Shown here piece by piece: positions 1 to 12,004 of a DNA stretch of 64,000 nucleotides (positions within the stretch are counted from its first letter, which is position 1; the number at the start of each line of letters is the position of its first letter). Location: positions 70,418,712 through 70,482,711 of the forward strand of contig CM056581.1 in the NCBI GenBank assembly GCA_029721435.1. Reading direction: 5' to 3'. The stretch is from Gymnothorax reevesii (lineage: Eukaryota > Chordata > Actinopteri > Anguilliformes > Muraenidae). Position numbers and translations under genes: made by a program. The notes under the pieces are model-generated. The model was not told the origin of the DNA. It searched no databases and saw only the letters and a program-made list of their open reading frames with translations.

Positions 1-124
1 AGCTCGCTTCCTTAAGAAGATAGCAGCCAATTCACTCCTATTTAGTCATACAGTGAAAATTCACTCATGTTTGTCACTTTCCCACTGATTTACACACGGA
101 TTGAAACTTTTTGACAAGCAGAAG

Positions 125-150
125 TAAAAAAAAAGAAAGTTTTTAAAAAA
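125..150. other. A-tract / T-tract core of the monomer (shown in M1)
   Basis: A run of about nine A is followed by gaaag, five T and six A. The part ttttt-aaaaa is a perfect 10-base palindrome. This tract is present in every monomer and is the main source of length variation: 1-base losses in M9 and M174, 1-base gains in the A5 monomers and M42, and a 2-base gain in M47. Phased A-tracts are known to curve DNA and are common in satellites. Whether curvature matters here is an inference. Confidence 0.75.
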
Positions 151-221
151 GTGTATATCTTCACTACAGAGACTCATATTCACTTCCAATAGGCCATAAA
201 AACACATTGGAAAAATGGATG

Positions 222-231
222 GCATATATGC
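222..231. other. 10-bp perfect palindrome gcatatatgc (shown in M1)
   Basis: The sequence reads the same on both strands and recurs in nearly every monomer. It is broken in M13 (catgtatgc) and M69 (gtatatatgc). A second short dyad, agcgct, lies at the monomer end and becomes agagctct in M107, M116, M130 and M167. These could extrude only very short hairpins; a function is not shown. Confidence 0.7.
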
Positions 232-1059
232 AGTGCAACAATGATCTGAAGCATTTCCCAGGCCAGATACACGCAGAGATTCACATTCTGAGCTTAAAAC
301 CTCAAAGAAGCGTGTTTTCATGAAAGAGCGTATGGAGACAATATCAGCGCTCTAGCTCGCTTCCTTAAGAAGATAGCAGCCAATTCACTCCTATTTAGTC
401 ATACAGTGAAAATTCACTCATGTTTGTCACTTTCCCACTGATTTACACACGGATTGAAACTTTTTGACATGCAGAAGTTAAAAAAAAGAAAGTTTTTAAA
501 AAAGTGTATATCTTCACTACAGAGACTCATATTCACTTCCAATAGGCCATAAAAACACATTGGAAAAATGGATGGCATATATGCAGTGCAACAATGATCT
601 GAAGCATTTCCCAGGCCAGATACACGCAGAGATTCACATTCTGAGCTTAAAACCTCAAAGAAGCGTGTTTTCATGAAAGAGCGTATGGAGACAATATCAG
701 CGCTCTAGCTCGCTTCCTTAAGAAGATAGCAGCCAATTCACTCCTATTTAGTCATACAGTGAAAATTCACTCATGTTTGTCACTTTCCCACTGATTTACA
801 CACAGAATGAAAATTTTTGACATGCAGAAGTTAAAAAAAAGAAAGTTTTTAAAAAAGTGTATATCTTCACTACAGAGACTCATATTCACTTCCAATAGGC
901 CATAAAAACACATTGGAAAAATGGATGGCATATATGCAGTGCAACAGTGATCTGAAGCATTTCCCAGGCCAGATACACGCAGAGATTCAGATTCTGAGCT
1001 TAAAACCTCAAAGTAGCGTGTTTTCATGAAAGAGCGTATGGAGACAATATCAGCGCTCT

Positions 1060-1411
1060 AGGTCGCTTCCTTAAGAAGATAGCAGCCAATTCACTCCTAT
1101 TTAGTCATACAGTGAAAATTCACTCATGTTTGTCACTTTCCCACTGATTTACACACAGAATGAAAATTTTTGACATGCAGAAGTTAAAAAAAAGAAAGTT
1201 TTTAAAAAAGTGTATATCTTCACTACAGAGACTCATATTCACTTCCAATAGGCCATACAAGCAAATTGGACAAATTGCTGCCATATATGCACTGCACAGT
1301 GATCTGAAGCATTTCCCAGCCCAGATACACGAACAGATTCACTTTCTGAGATTAAAACCTAGAAGAAGCGTGTTTTCATGAAAGAGCGTATGGAGACAAT
1401 ATCAGCGCTCT
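1060..1411 (+). repeat. M4, AB mosaic monomer (352 bp)
   Basis: The 5' part is class A (agaatgaaaattttt, gacatgcag, gtgtatatc, cactacagag). After ggccata it switches to class B (acaagcaaattggac, gcacagtgat, cgaacag, ctttctg, cctagaag). It also has gagattaaaacc, shared only with the other AB monomers. The next monomer begins with the unusual boundary agctccc. Its plus-strand 73-codon open frame is incidental. Confidence 0.85.
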
Positions 1412-2116
1412 AGCTCCCTTCCTTAAGAAGATAGCAGCCAATTCACTCCTATTTAGTCATACAGTGAAAATTCACTCATGTTTGTCACTTTCCCACTGAT
1501 TTACACACGGATTGAAACTTTTTGACAAGCAGAAGTAAAAAAAAAGAAAGTTTTTAAAAAAGTGCATATCTTCACTTCAGAGACTCATATTCACTTCCAA
1601 TAGGCCATACAAGCAAATTGGACAAATTGCTGCCATATATGCAGTGCACAGTGATCTGAAGCATTTCCCAGCCCAGATACACGAACAGATTCACTTTCTG
1701 AGCTTAAAACCTAGAAGAAGCGTGTTTTCATGAAAGAGCGTATGGAGACAATATCAGCGCTCTAGCTCGCTTCCTTAAGAAGATAGCAGCCAATTCACTC
1801 CTATTTAGTCATACAGTGAAAATTCACTCATGTTTGTCACTTTCCCACTGATTTACACACAGAATGAAAATTTTTGACATGCAGAAGTTAAAAAAAAGAA
1901 AGTTTTTAAAAAAGTGTATATCTTCACTTCAGAGACTAATATTCACTTCCAATAGGCCATACAAGCACATTGGAAAAATTGGTGGCATATATGCAGTGCA
2001 ACAGAGATCTGAAGCATTTCCCAGGCCAGATACACGCAGAGATTCACATTCTGAGCTTAAAACCTCAAAGAAGCGTGTTTTCATGAAAGAGCGTATGGAG
2101 ACAATATCAGCGCTCT
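1412..2116 (+). repeat. M5-M6, B-C monomer pair
   Basis: M5 (352 bp) carries all class B marks, including gtaaaaaaaaag, gtgcatatc, acaagcaaattggac and the one-base loss in gtgcacagtg. M6 (353 bp) carries all class C marks: cttcagagactaat, acaagcacattgg, ttggtggc and cagagat. Full B monomers in this window are always followed by a C monomer, so B-C behaves as one inherited unit. The C monomer has an 84-codon plus-strand open frame because the class A stop codons are changed. Confidence 0.85.
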
Positions 2117-5100
2117 AGCTCGCTTCCTTAAGAAGATAGCAGCCAATTCACTCCTATTTAGTCATACAGTGAAAATTCACTCATGTTTGTCACTTTCCCA
2201 CTGATTTACACACAGAATGAAAATTTTTGACATGCAGAAGTTAAAAAAAAGAAAGTTTTTAAAAAAGTGTATATCTTCACTACAGAGACTCATATTCACT
2301 TCCAATAGGCCATAAAAACACATTGGAAAAATGGATGGCATATATGCAGTGCAACAGTGATCTGAAGCATTTCCCAGGCCAGATACACGCAGAGATTCAC
2401 ATTCTGAGCTTAAAACCCCAAAGTAGCGTGTTTTCATGAAAGAGCGTATGGAGACAATATCAGCGCTCTAGGTCGCTTCCTTAAGAAGATAGCAGCCAAT
2501 TCACTCCTATTTAGTCATACAGTGAAAATTCACTCATGTTTGTCACTTTCCCACTGATTTACACACAGAATGAAAATTTTTGACACGCAGAAGTTAAAAA
2601 AAAGAAAGTTTTTAAAAAAGTGTATATCTTCACTACAGAGACTCATATTCACTTCCAATAGGCCATAAAAACACATTGGAAAAATGGATGGCATATATGC
2701 AGTGCAACAATGATCTGAAGCATTTCCCAGGCCAGATACACGCAGAGATTCACATTCTGAGCTTAAAACCTCAAAGAAGCGTGTTTTCATGAAAGAGCGT
2801 ATGGAGACAATATCAGCGCTCTAGCTCGCTTCCTTAAGAAGATAGCAGCCAATTCACTCCTATTTAGTCATACAGTGAAAATTCACTCATGTTTGTCACT
2901 TTCCCACTGATTTACACACAGAATGAAAATTTTTGACATGCAGAAGTTAAAAAAAGAAAGTTTTTAAAAAAGTGTATATCTTCACTACAGAGACTCATAT
3001 TCACTTCCAATAGGCCATAAAAACACATTGGAAAAATGGATGGCATATATGCAGTGCAACAGTGATCTGAAGCATTTCCCAGGCCAGATACACGCAGAGA
3101 TTCACATTCTGAGCTTAAAACCTCAAAGTAGCGTGTTTTCATGAAAGAGCGTATGGAGACAATATCAGCGCTCTAGGTCGCTTCCTTAAGAAGATAGCAG
3201 CCAATTCACTCCTATTTAGTCATACAGTGAAAATTCACTCATGTTTGTCACTTTCCCACTGATTTACACACAGAATGAAAATTTTTGACATGCAGAAGTT
3301 AAAAAAAAGAAAGTTTTTAAAAAAGTGTATATCTTCACTACAGAGACTCATATTCACTTCCAATAGGCCAGAAAAACACATTGGAAAAATGGATGGCATA
3401 TATGCAGTGCAACAGTGATCTGAAGCATTTCCCAGGCCAGATACACGCAGAGATTCACATTCTGAGCTTAAAACCTCAAAGTAGCGTGTTTTCATGAAAG
3501 AGCGTATGGAGACAATATCAGCGCTCTAGGTCGCTTCCTTAAGAAGATAGCAGCCAATTCACTCCTATTTAGTCATACAGTGAAAATTCACTCATGTTTG
3601 TAACTTTCCCACTGATTTACACACAGAATGAAAATTTTTGACATGCAGAAGTTAAAAAAAAAGAAAGTTTTTAAAAAAGTGTATATCTTCACTACAGAGA
3701 CTCATATTCACTTCCAATAGGCCATAAAAACACATTGGAAAAATGGATGGCATATATGCAGTGCAACAGTGATCTGAAGCATTTCCCAGGCCAGATACAC
3801 GCAGAGATTCACATTCTGAGCTTAAAACCTCAAAGAAGCGTGTTTTCATGAAAGAGCGTATGGAGACAATATCAGCGCTCTAGCTCGCTTCCTTAAGAAG
3901 ATAGCAGCCAATTCACTCCTACTTAGTCATACAGTGAAAATTCACTCATGTTTGTCACTTCCCCACTGATTTACACACAGAATGAAAATTTTTGACATGC
4001 AGAAGTTAAAAAAAAGAAAGTTTTTAAAAAAGTGTATATCTTCACTACAGAGACTCATATTCACTTCCAATAGGCCATAAAAACACATTGGAAAAATGGA
4101 TGGCATATATGCAGTGCAACAGTGATCTGAAGCATTTCCCAGGCCAGATACACGCAGAGATTCACATTCTGAGCTTAAAACCTCAAAGTAGCGTGTTTTC
4201 ATGAAAGAGCGTATGGAGACAATATCAGCGCTCTAGGTCGCTTCCTTAAGAAGATAGCAGCCAATTCACTCCTATTTAGTCATACAGTGAAAATTCACTC
4301 ATGTTTGTCACTTTCCCACTGATTTACACACAGAATGAAAATTTTTGACATGCAGAAGTTAAAAAAAAGAAAGTTTTTAAAAAAGTGTATATCTTCACTA
4401 CAGAGACTCATATTCACTTCCAATAGGCCAGAAAAACACATTGGAAAAATGGATGGCATGTATGCAGTGCAACAGTGATCTGAAGCATTTCCCAGGCCAG
4501 ATACACGCAGAGATTCACATTCTGAGCTTAAAACCTCAAAGTAGCGTGTTTTCATGAAAGAGCGTATGGAGACAATATCAGCGCTCTAGGTCGCTTCCTC
4601 AAGAAGATAGCAGCCAATTCACTCCTATTTAGTCATACAGTGAAAATTCACTCATGTTTGTAACTTTCCCACTGATTTACACACAGAATGAAAATTTTTG
4701 ACATGCAGAAGTTAAAAAAAAAGAAAGTTTTTAAAAAAGTGTATATCTTCACTACAGAGACTCATATTCACTTCCAATAGGCCATAAAAACACATTGGAA
4801 AAATGGATGGCATATATGCAGTGCAACAGTGATCTGAAGCATTTCCCAGGCCAGATACACGCAGAGATTCACATTCTGAGCTTAAAACCTCAAAGTAGCG
4901 TGTTTTCATGAAAGAGCGTATGGAGACAATATCAGCGCTCTAGCTCGCTTCCTTAAGAAGATAGAAGCCAATTCACTCCTATTTAGTCATACAGTGAAAA
5001 TTCACTCATGTTTGTCACTTTCCCACTGATTTACACACAGAATGAAAATTTTTGACACGCAGAAGTTAAAAAAAAGAAAGTTTTTAAAAAAGTGTATATC

Positions 5101-5294
5101 TTCACTACAGAGACTCATATTCACTTCCAATAGGCCATAAAAACACATTGGAAAAATGGATGGCATATATGCAGTGCAACAGTGATCTGAAGCATTTCCC
5201 AGGCCAGATACACGCAGAGATTCACATTCTGAGCTTAAAACCTCAAAGTAGCGTGTTTTCATGAAAGAGCGTATGGAGACAATATCAGCGCTCT
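2117..5294 (+). repeat. Block M7-M15: class A subclasses A1-A2-(A1-A4-A5)-(A3-A4-A5)-A6
   Basis: Nine class A monomers. M8 is A2 (gacacgcag, caacaatgat). M9 to M11 and M12 to M14 form two copies of a three-monomer unit, with M10 matching M13 (ccagaaaaac) and M11 matching M14 (tgtttgtaactt and one extra A) at 1060-bp spacing. M9 is one base short in the poly-A tract. M15 is A6 (gatagaagcc). M7 has the private change aacccca. Confidence 0.8.
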
Positions 5295-8200
5295 AGCTCG
5301 CTTCCTTAAGAAGATAGCAGCCAATTCACTCCTATTTAGTCATACAGTGAAAATTCACTCATGTTTGTCACTTTCCCACTGATTTACACACGGATTGAAA
5401 CTTTTTGACAAGCAGAAGTAAAAAAAAAGAAAGTTTTTAAAAAAGTGTATATCTTCACTACAGAGACTCATATTCACTTCCAATAGGCCATAAAAACACA
5501 TTGGAAAAATGGATGGCATATATGCAGTGCAACAATGATCTGAAGCATTTCCCAGGCCAGATACACGCAGAGATTCACATTCTGAGCTTAAAACCTCAAA
5601 GAAGCGTGTTTTCATGAAAGAGCGTATGGAGACAATATCAGCGCTCTAGCTCGCTTCCTTAAGAAGATAGCAGCCAATTCACTCCTATTTAGTCATACAG
5701 TGAAAATTCACTCATGTTTGTCACTTTCCCACTGATTTACACACGGATTGAAACTTTTTGACATGCAGAAGTTAAAAAAAAGAAAGTTTTTAAAAAAGTG
5801 TATATCTTCACTACAGAGACTCATATTCACTTCCAATAGGCCATAAAAACACATTGGAAAAATGGATGGCATATATGCAGTGCAACAATGATCTGAAGCA
5901 TTTCCCAGGCCAGATACACGCAGAGATTCACATTCTGAGCTTAAAACCTCAAAGAAGCGTGTTTTCATGAAAGAGCGTATGGAGACAATATCAGCGCTCT
6001 AGCTCGCTTCCTTAAGAAGATAGCAGCCAATTCACTCCTATTTAGTCATACAGTGAAAATTCACTCATGTTTGTCACTTTCCCACTGATTTACACACAGA
6101 ATGAAAATTTTTGACATGCAGAAGTTAAAAAAAAGAAAGTTTTTAAAAAAGTGTATATCTTCACTTCAGAGACTCATATTCACTTCCAATAGGCCATAAA
6201 AACACATTGGAAAAATGGATGGCATATATGCAGTGCAACAGTGATCTGAAGCATTTCCCATGCCAGATACACGCAGAGATTCACATTCTGAGCTTAAAAC
6301 CTCAAAGAAGCGTGTTTTCATGAAAGAGCGTATGGAGACAATATCAGCGCTCTAGCTCGCTTCCTTAAGAAGATAGCAGCCAATTCACTCCTATTTAGTC
6401 ATACAGTGAAAATTCACTCATGTTTGTCACTTTCCCACTGATTTACACACAGAATGAAAATTTTTGACATGCAGAAGTTAAAAAAAAGAAAGTTTTTAAA
6501 AAAGTGTATATCTTCACTACAGAGACTCATATTCACTTCCAATAGGCCATAAAAACACATTGGAAAAATGGATGGCATATATGCAGTGCAACAGTGATCT
6601 GAAGCATTTCCCAGGCCAGATACACGCAGAGATTCACATTCTGAGCTTAAAACCTCAAAGTAGCGTGTTTTCATGAAAGAGCGTATGGAGACAATATCAG
6701 CGCTCTAGGTCGCTTCCTTAAGAAGATAGCAGCCAATTCACTCCTATTTAGTCATACAGTGAAAATTCACTCATGTTTGTCACTTTCCCACTGATTTACA
6801 CACAGAATGAAAATTTTTGACACGCAGAAGTTAAAAAAAAGAAAGTTTTTAAAAAAGTGTATATCTTCACTACAGAGACTCATATTCACTTCCAATAGGC
6901 CATAAAAACACATTGGAAAAATGGATGGCATATATGCAGTGCAACAATGATCTGAAGCATTTCCCAGGCCAGATACACGCAGAGATTCACATTCTGAGCT
7001 TAAAACCTCAAAGAAGCGTGTTTTCATGAAAGAGCGTATGGAGACAATATCAGCGCTCTAGCTCGCTTCCTTAAGAAGATAGCAGCCAATTCACTCCTAC
7101 TTAGTCATACAGTGAAAATTCACTCATGTTTGTCACTTTCCCACTGATTTACACACAGAATGAAAATTTTTGACATGCAGAAGTTAAAAAAAAGAAAGTT
7201 TTTAAAAAAGTGTATATCTTCACTACAGAGACTCATATTCACTTCCAATAGGCCATAAAAACACATTGGAAAAATGGATGGCATATATGCAGTGCAACAG
7301 TGATCTGAAGCATTTCCCAGGCCAGATACACGCAGAGATTCACATTCTGAGCTTAAAACCTCAAAGTAGCGTGTTTTCATGAAAGAGCGTATGGAGACAA
7401 TATCAGCGCTCTAGGTCGCTTCCTTAAGAAGATAGCAGCCAATTCACTCCTATTTAGTCATACAGTGAAAATTCACTCATGTTTGTCACTTTCCCACTGA
7501 TTTACACACAGAATGAAAATTTTTGACATGCAGAAGTTAAAAAAAAGAAAGTTTTTAAAAAAGTGTATATCTTCACTACAGAGACTCATATTCACTTCCA
7601 ATAGGCCAGAAAAACACATTGGAAAAATGGATGGCATATATGCAGTGCAACAGTGATCTGAAGCATTTCCCAGGCCAGATACACGCAGAGATTCACATTC
7701 TGAGCTTAAAACCTCAAAGTAGCGTGTTTTCATGAAAGAGCGTATGGAGACAATATCAGCGCTCTAGGTCGCTTCCTTAAGAAGATAGCAGCCAATTCAC
7801 TCCTATTTAGTCATACAGTGAAAATTCACTCATGTTTGTAACTTTCCCACTGATTTACACACAGAATGAAAATTTTTGACATGCAGAAGTTAAAAAAAAA
7901 GAAAGTTTTTAAAAAAGTGTATATCTTCACTAGAGAGACTCATATTCACTTCCAATAGGCCATAAAAACACATTGGAAAAATGGATGGCATATATGCAGT
8001 GCAACAGTGATCTGAAGCATTTCCCAGGCCAGATACACGCAGAGATTCACATTCTGAGCTTAAAACCTCAAAGTAGCGTGTTTTCATGAAAGAGCGTATG
8101 GAGACAATATCAGCGCTCTAGGTCGCTTCCTTAAGAAGATAGAAGCCAATTCACTCCTATTTAGTCATACAGTGAAAATTCACTCATGTTTGTCACTTTC

Positions 8201-8472
8201 CCACTGATTTACACACAGAATGAAAATTTTTGACACGCAGAAGTTAAAAAAAAGAAAGTTTTTAAAAAAGTGTATATCTTCACTACAGAGACTCATATTC
8301 ACTTCCAATAGGCCATAAAAACACATTGGAAAAATGGATGGCATATATGCAGTGCAACAGTGATCTGAAGCATTTCCCAGGCCAGATACACGCAGAGATT
8401 CACATTCTGAGCTTAAAACCTCAAAGTAGCGTGTTTTCATGAAAGAGCGTATGGAGACAATATCAGCGCTCT
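5295..8472 (+). repeat. Block M16-M24: 9-monomer higher-order unit (3178 bp)
   Basis: The order is D1, D2, M18 (class A with cttcag and catgccag), A1, A2, A3, A4, A5, A6. This is the cleanest copy of what looks like the base higher-order unit of the window. M16 and M17 match M1 and M2 at 5294-bp spacing. The stretch M12-M18 matches M21-M27 at a constant 3178 bp. Confidence 0.8.
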
Positions 8473-11400
8473 AGCTCGCTTCCTTAAGAAGATAGCAGCC
8501 AATTCACTCCTATTTAGTCATACAGTGAAAATTCACTCATGTTTGTCACTTTCCCACTGATTTACACACGGATTGAAACTTTTTGACAAGCAGAAGTTAA
8601 AAAAAAGAAAGTTTTTAAAAAAGTGTATATCTTCACTACAGAGACTCATATTCACTTCCAATAGGCCATAAAAACACATTGGAAAAATGGATGGCATATA
8701 TGCAGTGCAACAATGATCTGAAGCATTTCCCAGGCCAGATACACGCAGAGATTCACATTCTGAGCTTAAAACCTCAAAGAAGCGTGTTTTCATGAAAGAG
8801 CGTATGGAGACAATATCAGCGCTCTAGCTCGCTTCCTTAAGAAGATAGCAGCCAATTCACTCCTATTTAGTCATACAGTGAAAATTCACTCATGTTTGTC
8901 ACTTTCCCACTGATTTACACACGGATTGAAACTTTTTGACATGCAGAAGTTAAAAAAAAGAAAGTTTTTAAAAAAGTGTATATCTTCACTACAGAGACTC
9001 ATATTCACTTCCAATAGGCCATAAAAACACATTGGAAAAATGGATGGCATATATGCAGTGCAACAAAGATCTGAAGCATTTCCCAGGCCAGATACACGCA
9101 GAGATTCACATTCTGAGCTTAAAACCTCAAAGAAGCGTGTTTTCATGAAAGAGCGTATGGAGACAATATCAGCGCTCTAGCTCGCTTCCTTAAGAAGATA
9201 GCAGCCAATTCACTCCTATTTAGTCATACAGTGAAAATTCACTCATGTTTGTCACTTTCCCACTGATTTACACACAGAATGAAAATTTTTGACATGCAGA
9301 AGTTAAAAAAAAGAAAGTTTTTAAAAAAGTGTATATCTTCACTACAGAGACTCATATTCACTTCCAATAGGCCATAAAAACACATTGGAAAAATGGATGG
9401 CATATATGCAGTGCAACAGTGATCTGAAGCATTTCCCATGCCAGATACACGCAGAGATTCACATTCTGAGCTTAAAACCTCAAAGAAGCGTGTTTTCATG
9501 AAAGAGCGTATGGAGACAATATCAGCGCTCTAGCTCGCTTCCTTAAGAAGATAGCAGCCAATTCACTCCTATTTAGTCATACAGTGAAAATTCACTCATG
9601 TTTGTCACTTTCCCACTGATTTACACACAGAATGAAAATTTTTGACATGCAGAAGTTAAAAAAAAAGAAAGTTTTTAAAAAAGTGTATATCTTCACTACA
9701 GAGACTCATATTCACTTCCAATAGGCCATAAAAACACATTGGAAAAATGGATGGCATATATGCAGTGCAACAGTGATCTGAAGCATTTCCCATGCCAGAT
9801 ACACGCAGAGATTCACATTCTGAGCTTAAAACCTCAAAGAAGCGTGTTTTCATGAAAGACCGTATGGAGACAATATCAGCGCTCTAGCTCGCTTCCTTAA
9901 GAAGATAGCAGCCAATTCACTCCTATTTAGTCATACAGTGAAAATTCACTCATGTTTGTCACTTTCCCACTGATTTACACACAGAATGAAAATTTTTGAC
10001 ATGCAGAAGTTAAAAAAAAGAAAGTTTTTAAAAAAGTGTATATCTTCACTACAGAGACTCATATTCACTTCCAATAGGCCATAAAAACACATTGGAAAAA
10101 TGGATGGCATATATGCAGTGCAACAGTGATCTGAAGCATTTCCCAGGCCAGATACACGCAGAGATTCACATTCTGAGCTTAAAACCTCAAAGTAGCGTGT
10201 TTTCATGAAAGAGCGTATGGAGACAATATCAGCGCTCTAGGTCGCTTCCTTAAGAAGATAGCAGCCTATTCACTCCTATTTAGTCATACAGTGAAAATTC
10301 ACTCATGTTTGTCACTTTCCCACTGATTTACACACAGAATGAAAATTTTTGACACGCAGAAGTTAAAAAAAAGAAAGTTTTTAAAAAAGTGTATATCTTC
10401 ACTACAGAGACTCATATTCACTTCCAATAGGCCATAAAAACACATTGGAAAAATGGATGGCATATATGCAGTGCAACAATGATCTGAAGCATTTCCCAGG
10501 CCAGATACACGCAGAGATTCACATTCTGAGCTTAAAACCTCAAAGAAGCGTGTTTTCATGAAAGAGCGTATGGAGACAATATCAGCGCTCTAGCTCGCTT
10601 CCTTAAGAAGATAGCAGCCAATTCACTCCTATTTAGTCATACAGTGAAAATTCACTCATGTTTGTCACTTTCCCACTGATTTACACACAGAATGAAAATT
10701 TTTGACATGCAGAAGTTAAAAAAAAGAAAGTTTTTAAAAAAGTGTATATCTTCACTACAGAGACTCATATTCACTTCCAATAGGCCATAAAAACACATTG
10801 GAAAAATGGATGGCATATATGCAGTGCAACAGTGATCTGAAGCATTTCCCAGGCCAGATACACGCAGAGATTCACATTCTGAGCTTAAAACCTCAAAGTA
10901 GCGTGTTTTCATGAAAGAGCGTATGGAGACAATATCAGCGCTCTAGGTCGCTTCCTTAAGAAGATAGCAGCCAATTCACTCCTATTTAGTCATACAGTGA
11001 AAATTCACTCATGTTTGTCACTTTCCCACTGATTTACACACAGAATGAAAATTTTTGACATGCAGAAGTTAAAAAAAAGAAAGTTTTTAAAAAAGTGTAT
11101 ATCTTCACTACAGAGACTCATATTCACTTCCAATAGGCCAGAAAAACACATTGGAAAAATGGATGGCATATATGCAGTGCAACAGTGATCTGAAGCATTT
11201 CCCAGGCCAGATACACGCAGAGATTCACATTCTGAGCTTAAAACCTCAAAGTAGCGTGTTTTCATGAAAGAGCGTATGGAGACAATATCAGCGCTCTAGG
11301 TCGCTTCCTTAAGAAGATAGCAGCCAATTCACTCCTATTTAGTCATACAGTGAAAATTCACTCATGTTTGTCACTTTCCCACTGATTTACACACAGAATG

Positions 11401-12004
11401 AAAATTTTTGACATGCAGAAGTTAAAAAAAAAGAAAGTTTTTAAAAAAGTGTATATCTTCACTACAGAGACTCATATTCACTTCCAATAGGCCATAAAAA
11501 CACATTGGAAAAATGGATGGCATATATGCAGTGCAACAGTGATCTGAAGCATTTCCCAGGCCAGATACACGCAGAGATTCACATTCTGAGCTTAAAACCT
11601 CAAAGTAGCGTGTTTTCATGAAAGAGCGTATGGAGACAATATCAGCGCTCTAGCTCGCTTCCTTAAGAAGATAGAAGCCAATTCACTCCTATTTAGTCAT
11701 ACAGTGAAAATTCACTCATGTTTGTCACTTTCCCACTGATTTACACACAGAATGAAAATTTTTGACACGCAGAAGTTAAAAAAAAGAAAGTTTTTAAAAA
11801 AGTGTATATCTTCACTACAGAGACTCATATTCACTTCCAATAGGCCATAAAAACACATTGGAAAAATGGATGGCATATATGCAGTGCAACAGTGATCTGA
11901 AGCATTTCCCAGGCCAGATACACGCAGAGATTCACATTCTGAGCTTAAAACCTCAAAGTAGCGTGTTTTCATGAAAGAGCGTATGGAGACAATATCAGCG
12001 CTCT
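8473..12004 (+). repeat. Block M25-M34: 10-monomer version of the higher-order unit (3532 bp)
   Basis: M25 and M26 are D1- and D2-like, M27 and M28 both carry catgccag, and M29 to M34 repeat the A1-A2-A-A4-A5-A6 order of M19-M24 at a constant 3532-bp spacing. The extra monomer relative to the previous block is M27 or M28, which are near-duplicates of each other; M28 has one more A. M26 has caacaaagat and M30 has gcagcctatt as private changes. Confidence 0.8.

Larger units (their letters stand above)
1..353 (+). repeat. Reference monomer M1 (class D1: B-type 5' part, A-type 3' part)
   Basis: This is the first complete monomer, and its coordinates serve as monomer coordinates. Bases 98-134 carry class B marks (ggattgaaac, gacaagcag, gta before the poly-A). 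From about base 151 on it is class A (gtgtatatc, cactacagag, taaaaacacattgg, caacaatgat, ggccagatacacgcag). CpG sites sit near bases 5, 97, 272, 311, 329 and 348. The minus strand holds an 86-codon open frame (61-321) that is shared by most class A copies; I treat it as a by-product of the repeat, not as a gene. Confidence 0.9.
1..2116 (+). repeat. Block M1-M6: D1-D2-A1-AB-B-C
   Basis: Six monomers in which class A, B and C sequence meet. M1 and M2 have B-type 5' parts and A-type 3' parts. M3 is A1 with the private change agattcagattctg. M4 is the AB mosaic, M5 a full B monomer with the ctccc boundary, and M6 a full C monomer. The same order, with the same private changes, returns at 56493-58608. 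Confidence 0.85.

Noticed and set aside
1..25. Hairpin around cttaag at the monomer start
   Set aside because: Only the central six bases are palindromic; flanking bases do not pair well enough for a stable stem.
29..66. Two aattcactc copies 29 bp apart, as evidence of a 29-bp basic repeat
   Set aside because: The ttcac motif recurs at irregular spacings (about 29, 100, 19 and 101 bp) and no 29-bp series continues, so only the half-period near 176 bp is supported.
61..321. 86-codon minus-strand open frame repeated in well over 100 monomers, as a gene family
   Set aside because: It follows the repeat period, matches no family I know, varies mainly by replacement changes, is broken in several copies, and the 353-bp period is not a multiple of three. 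A repeat by-product is the simpler reading.
1..353. CENP-B box in the monomer
   Set aside because: I looked for the core pattern ttcg....a..cggg on both strands and found no match in the consensus; the nearest AT-rich stretch (cattggaaaaatgg) lacks the required CG bases.
1864..2118. 84-codon plus-strand open frame in class C monomers, rich in Lys and Arg, as a small basic protein
   Set aside because: It exists only because class C differs from class A at two stop codons. Its basic N-terminus is simply the translated poly-A tract. No promoter, splice or homology evidence is visible.
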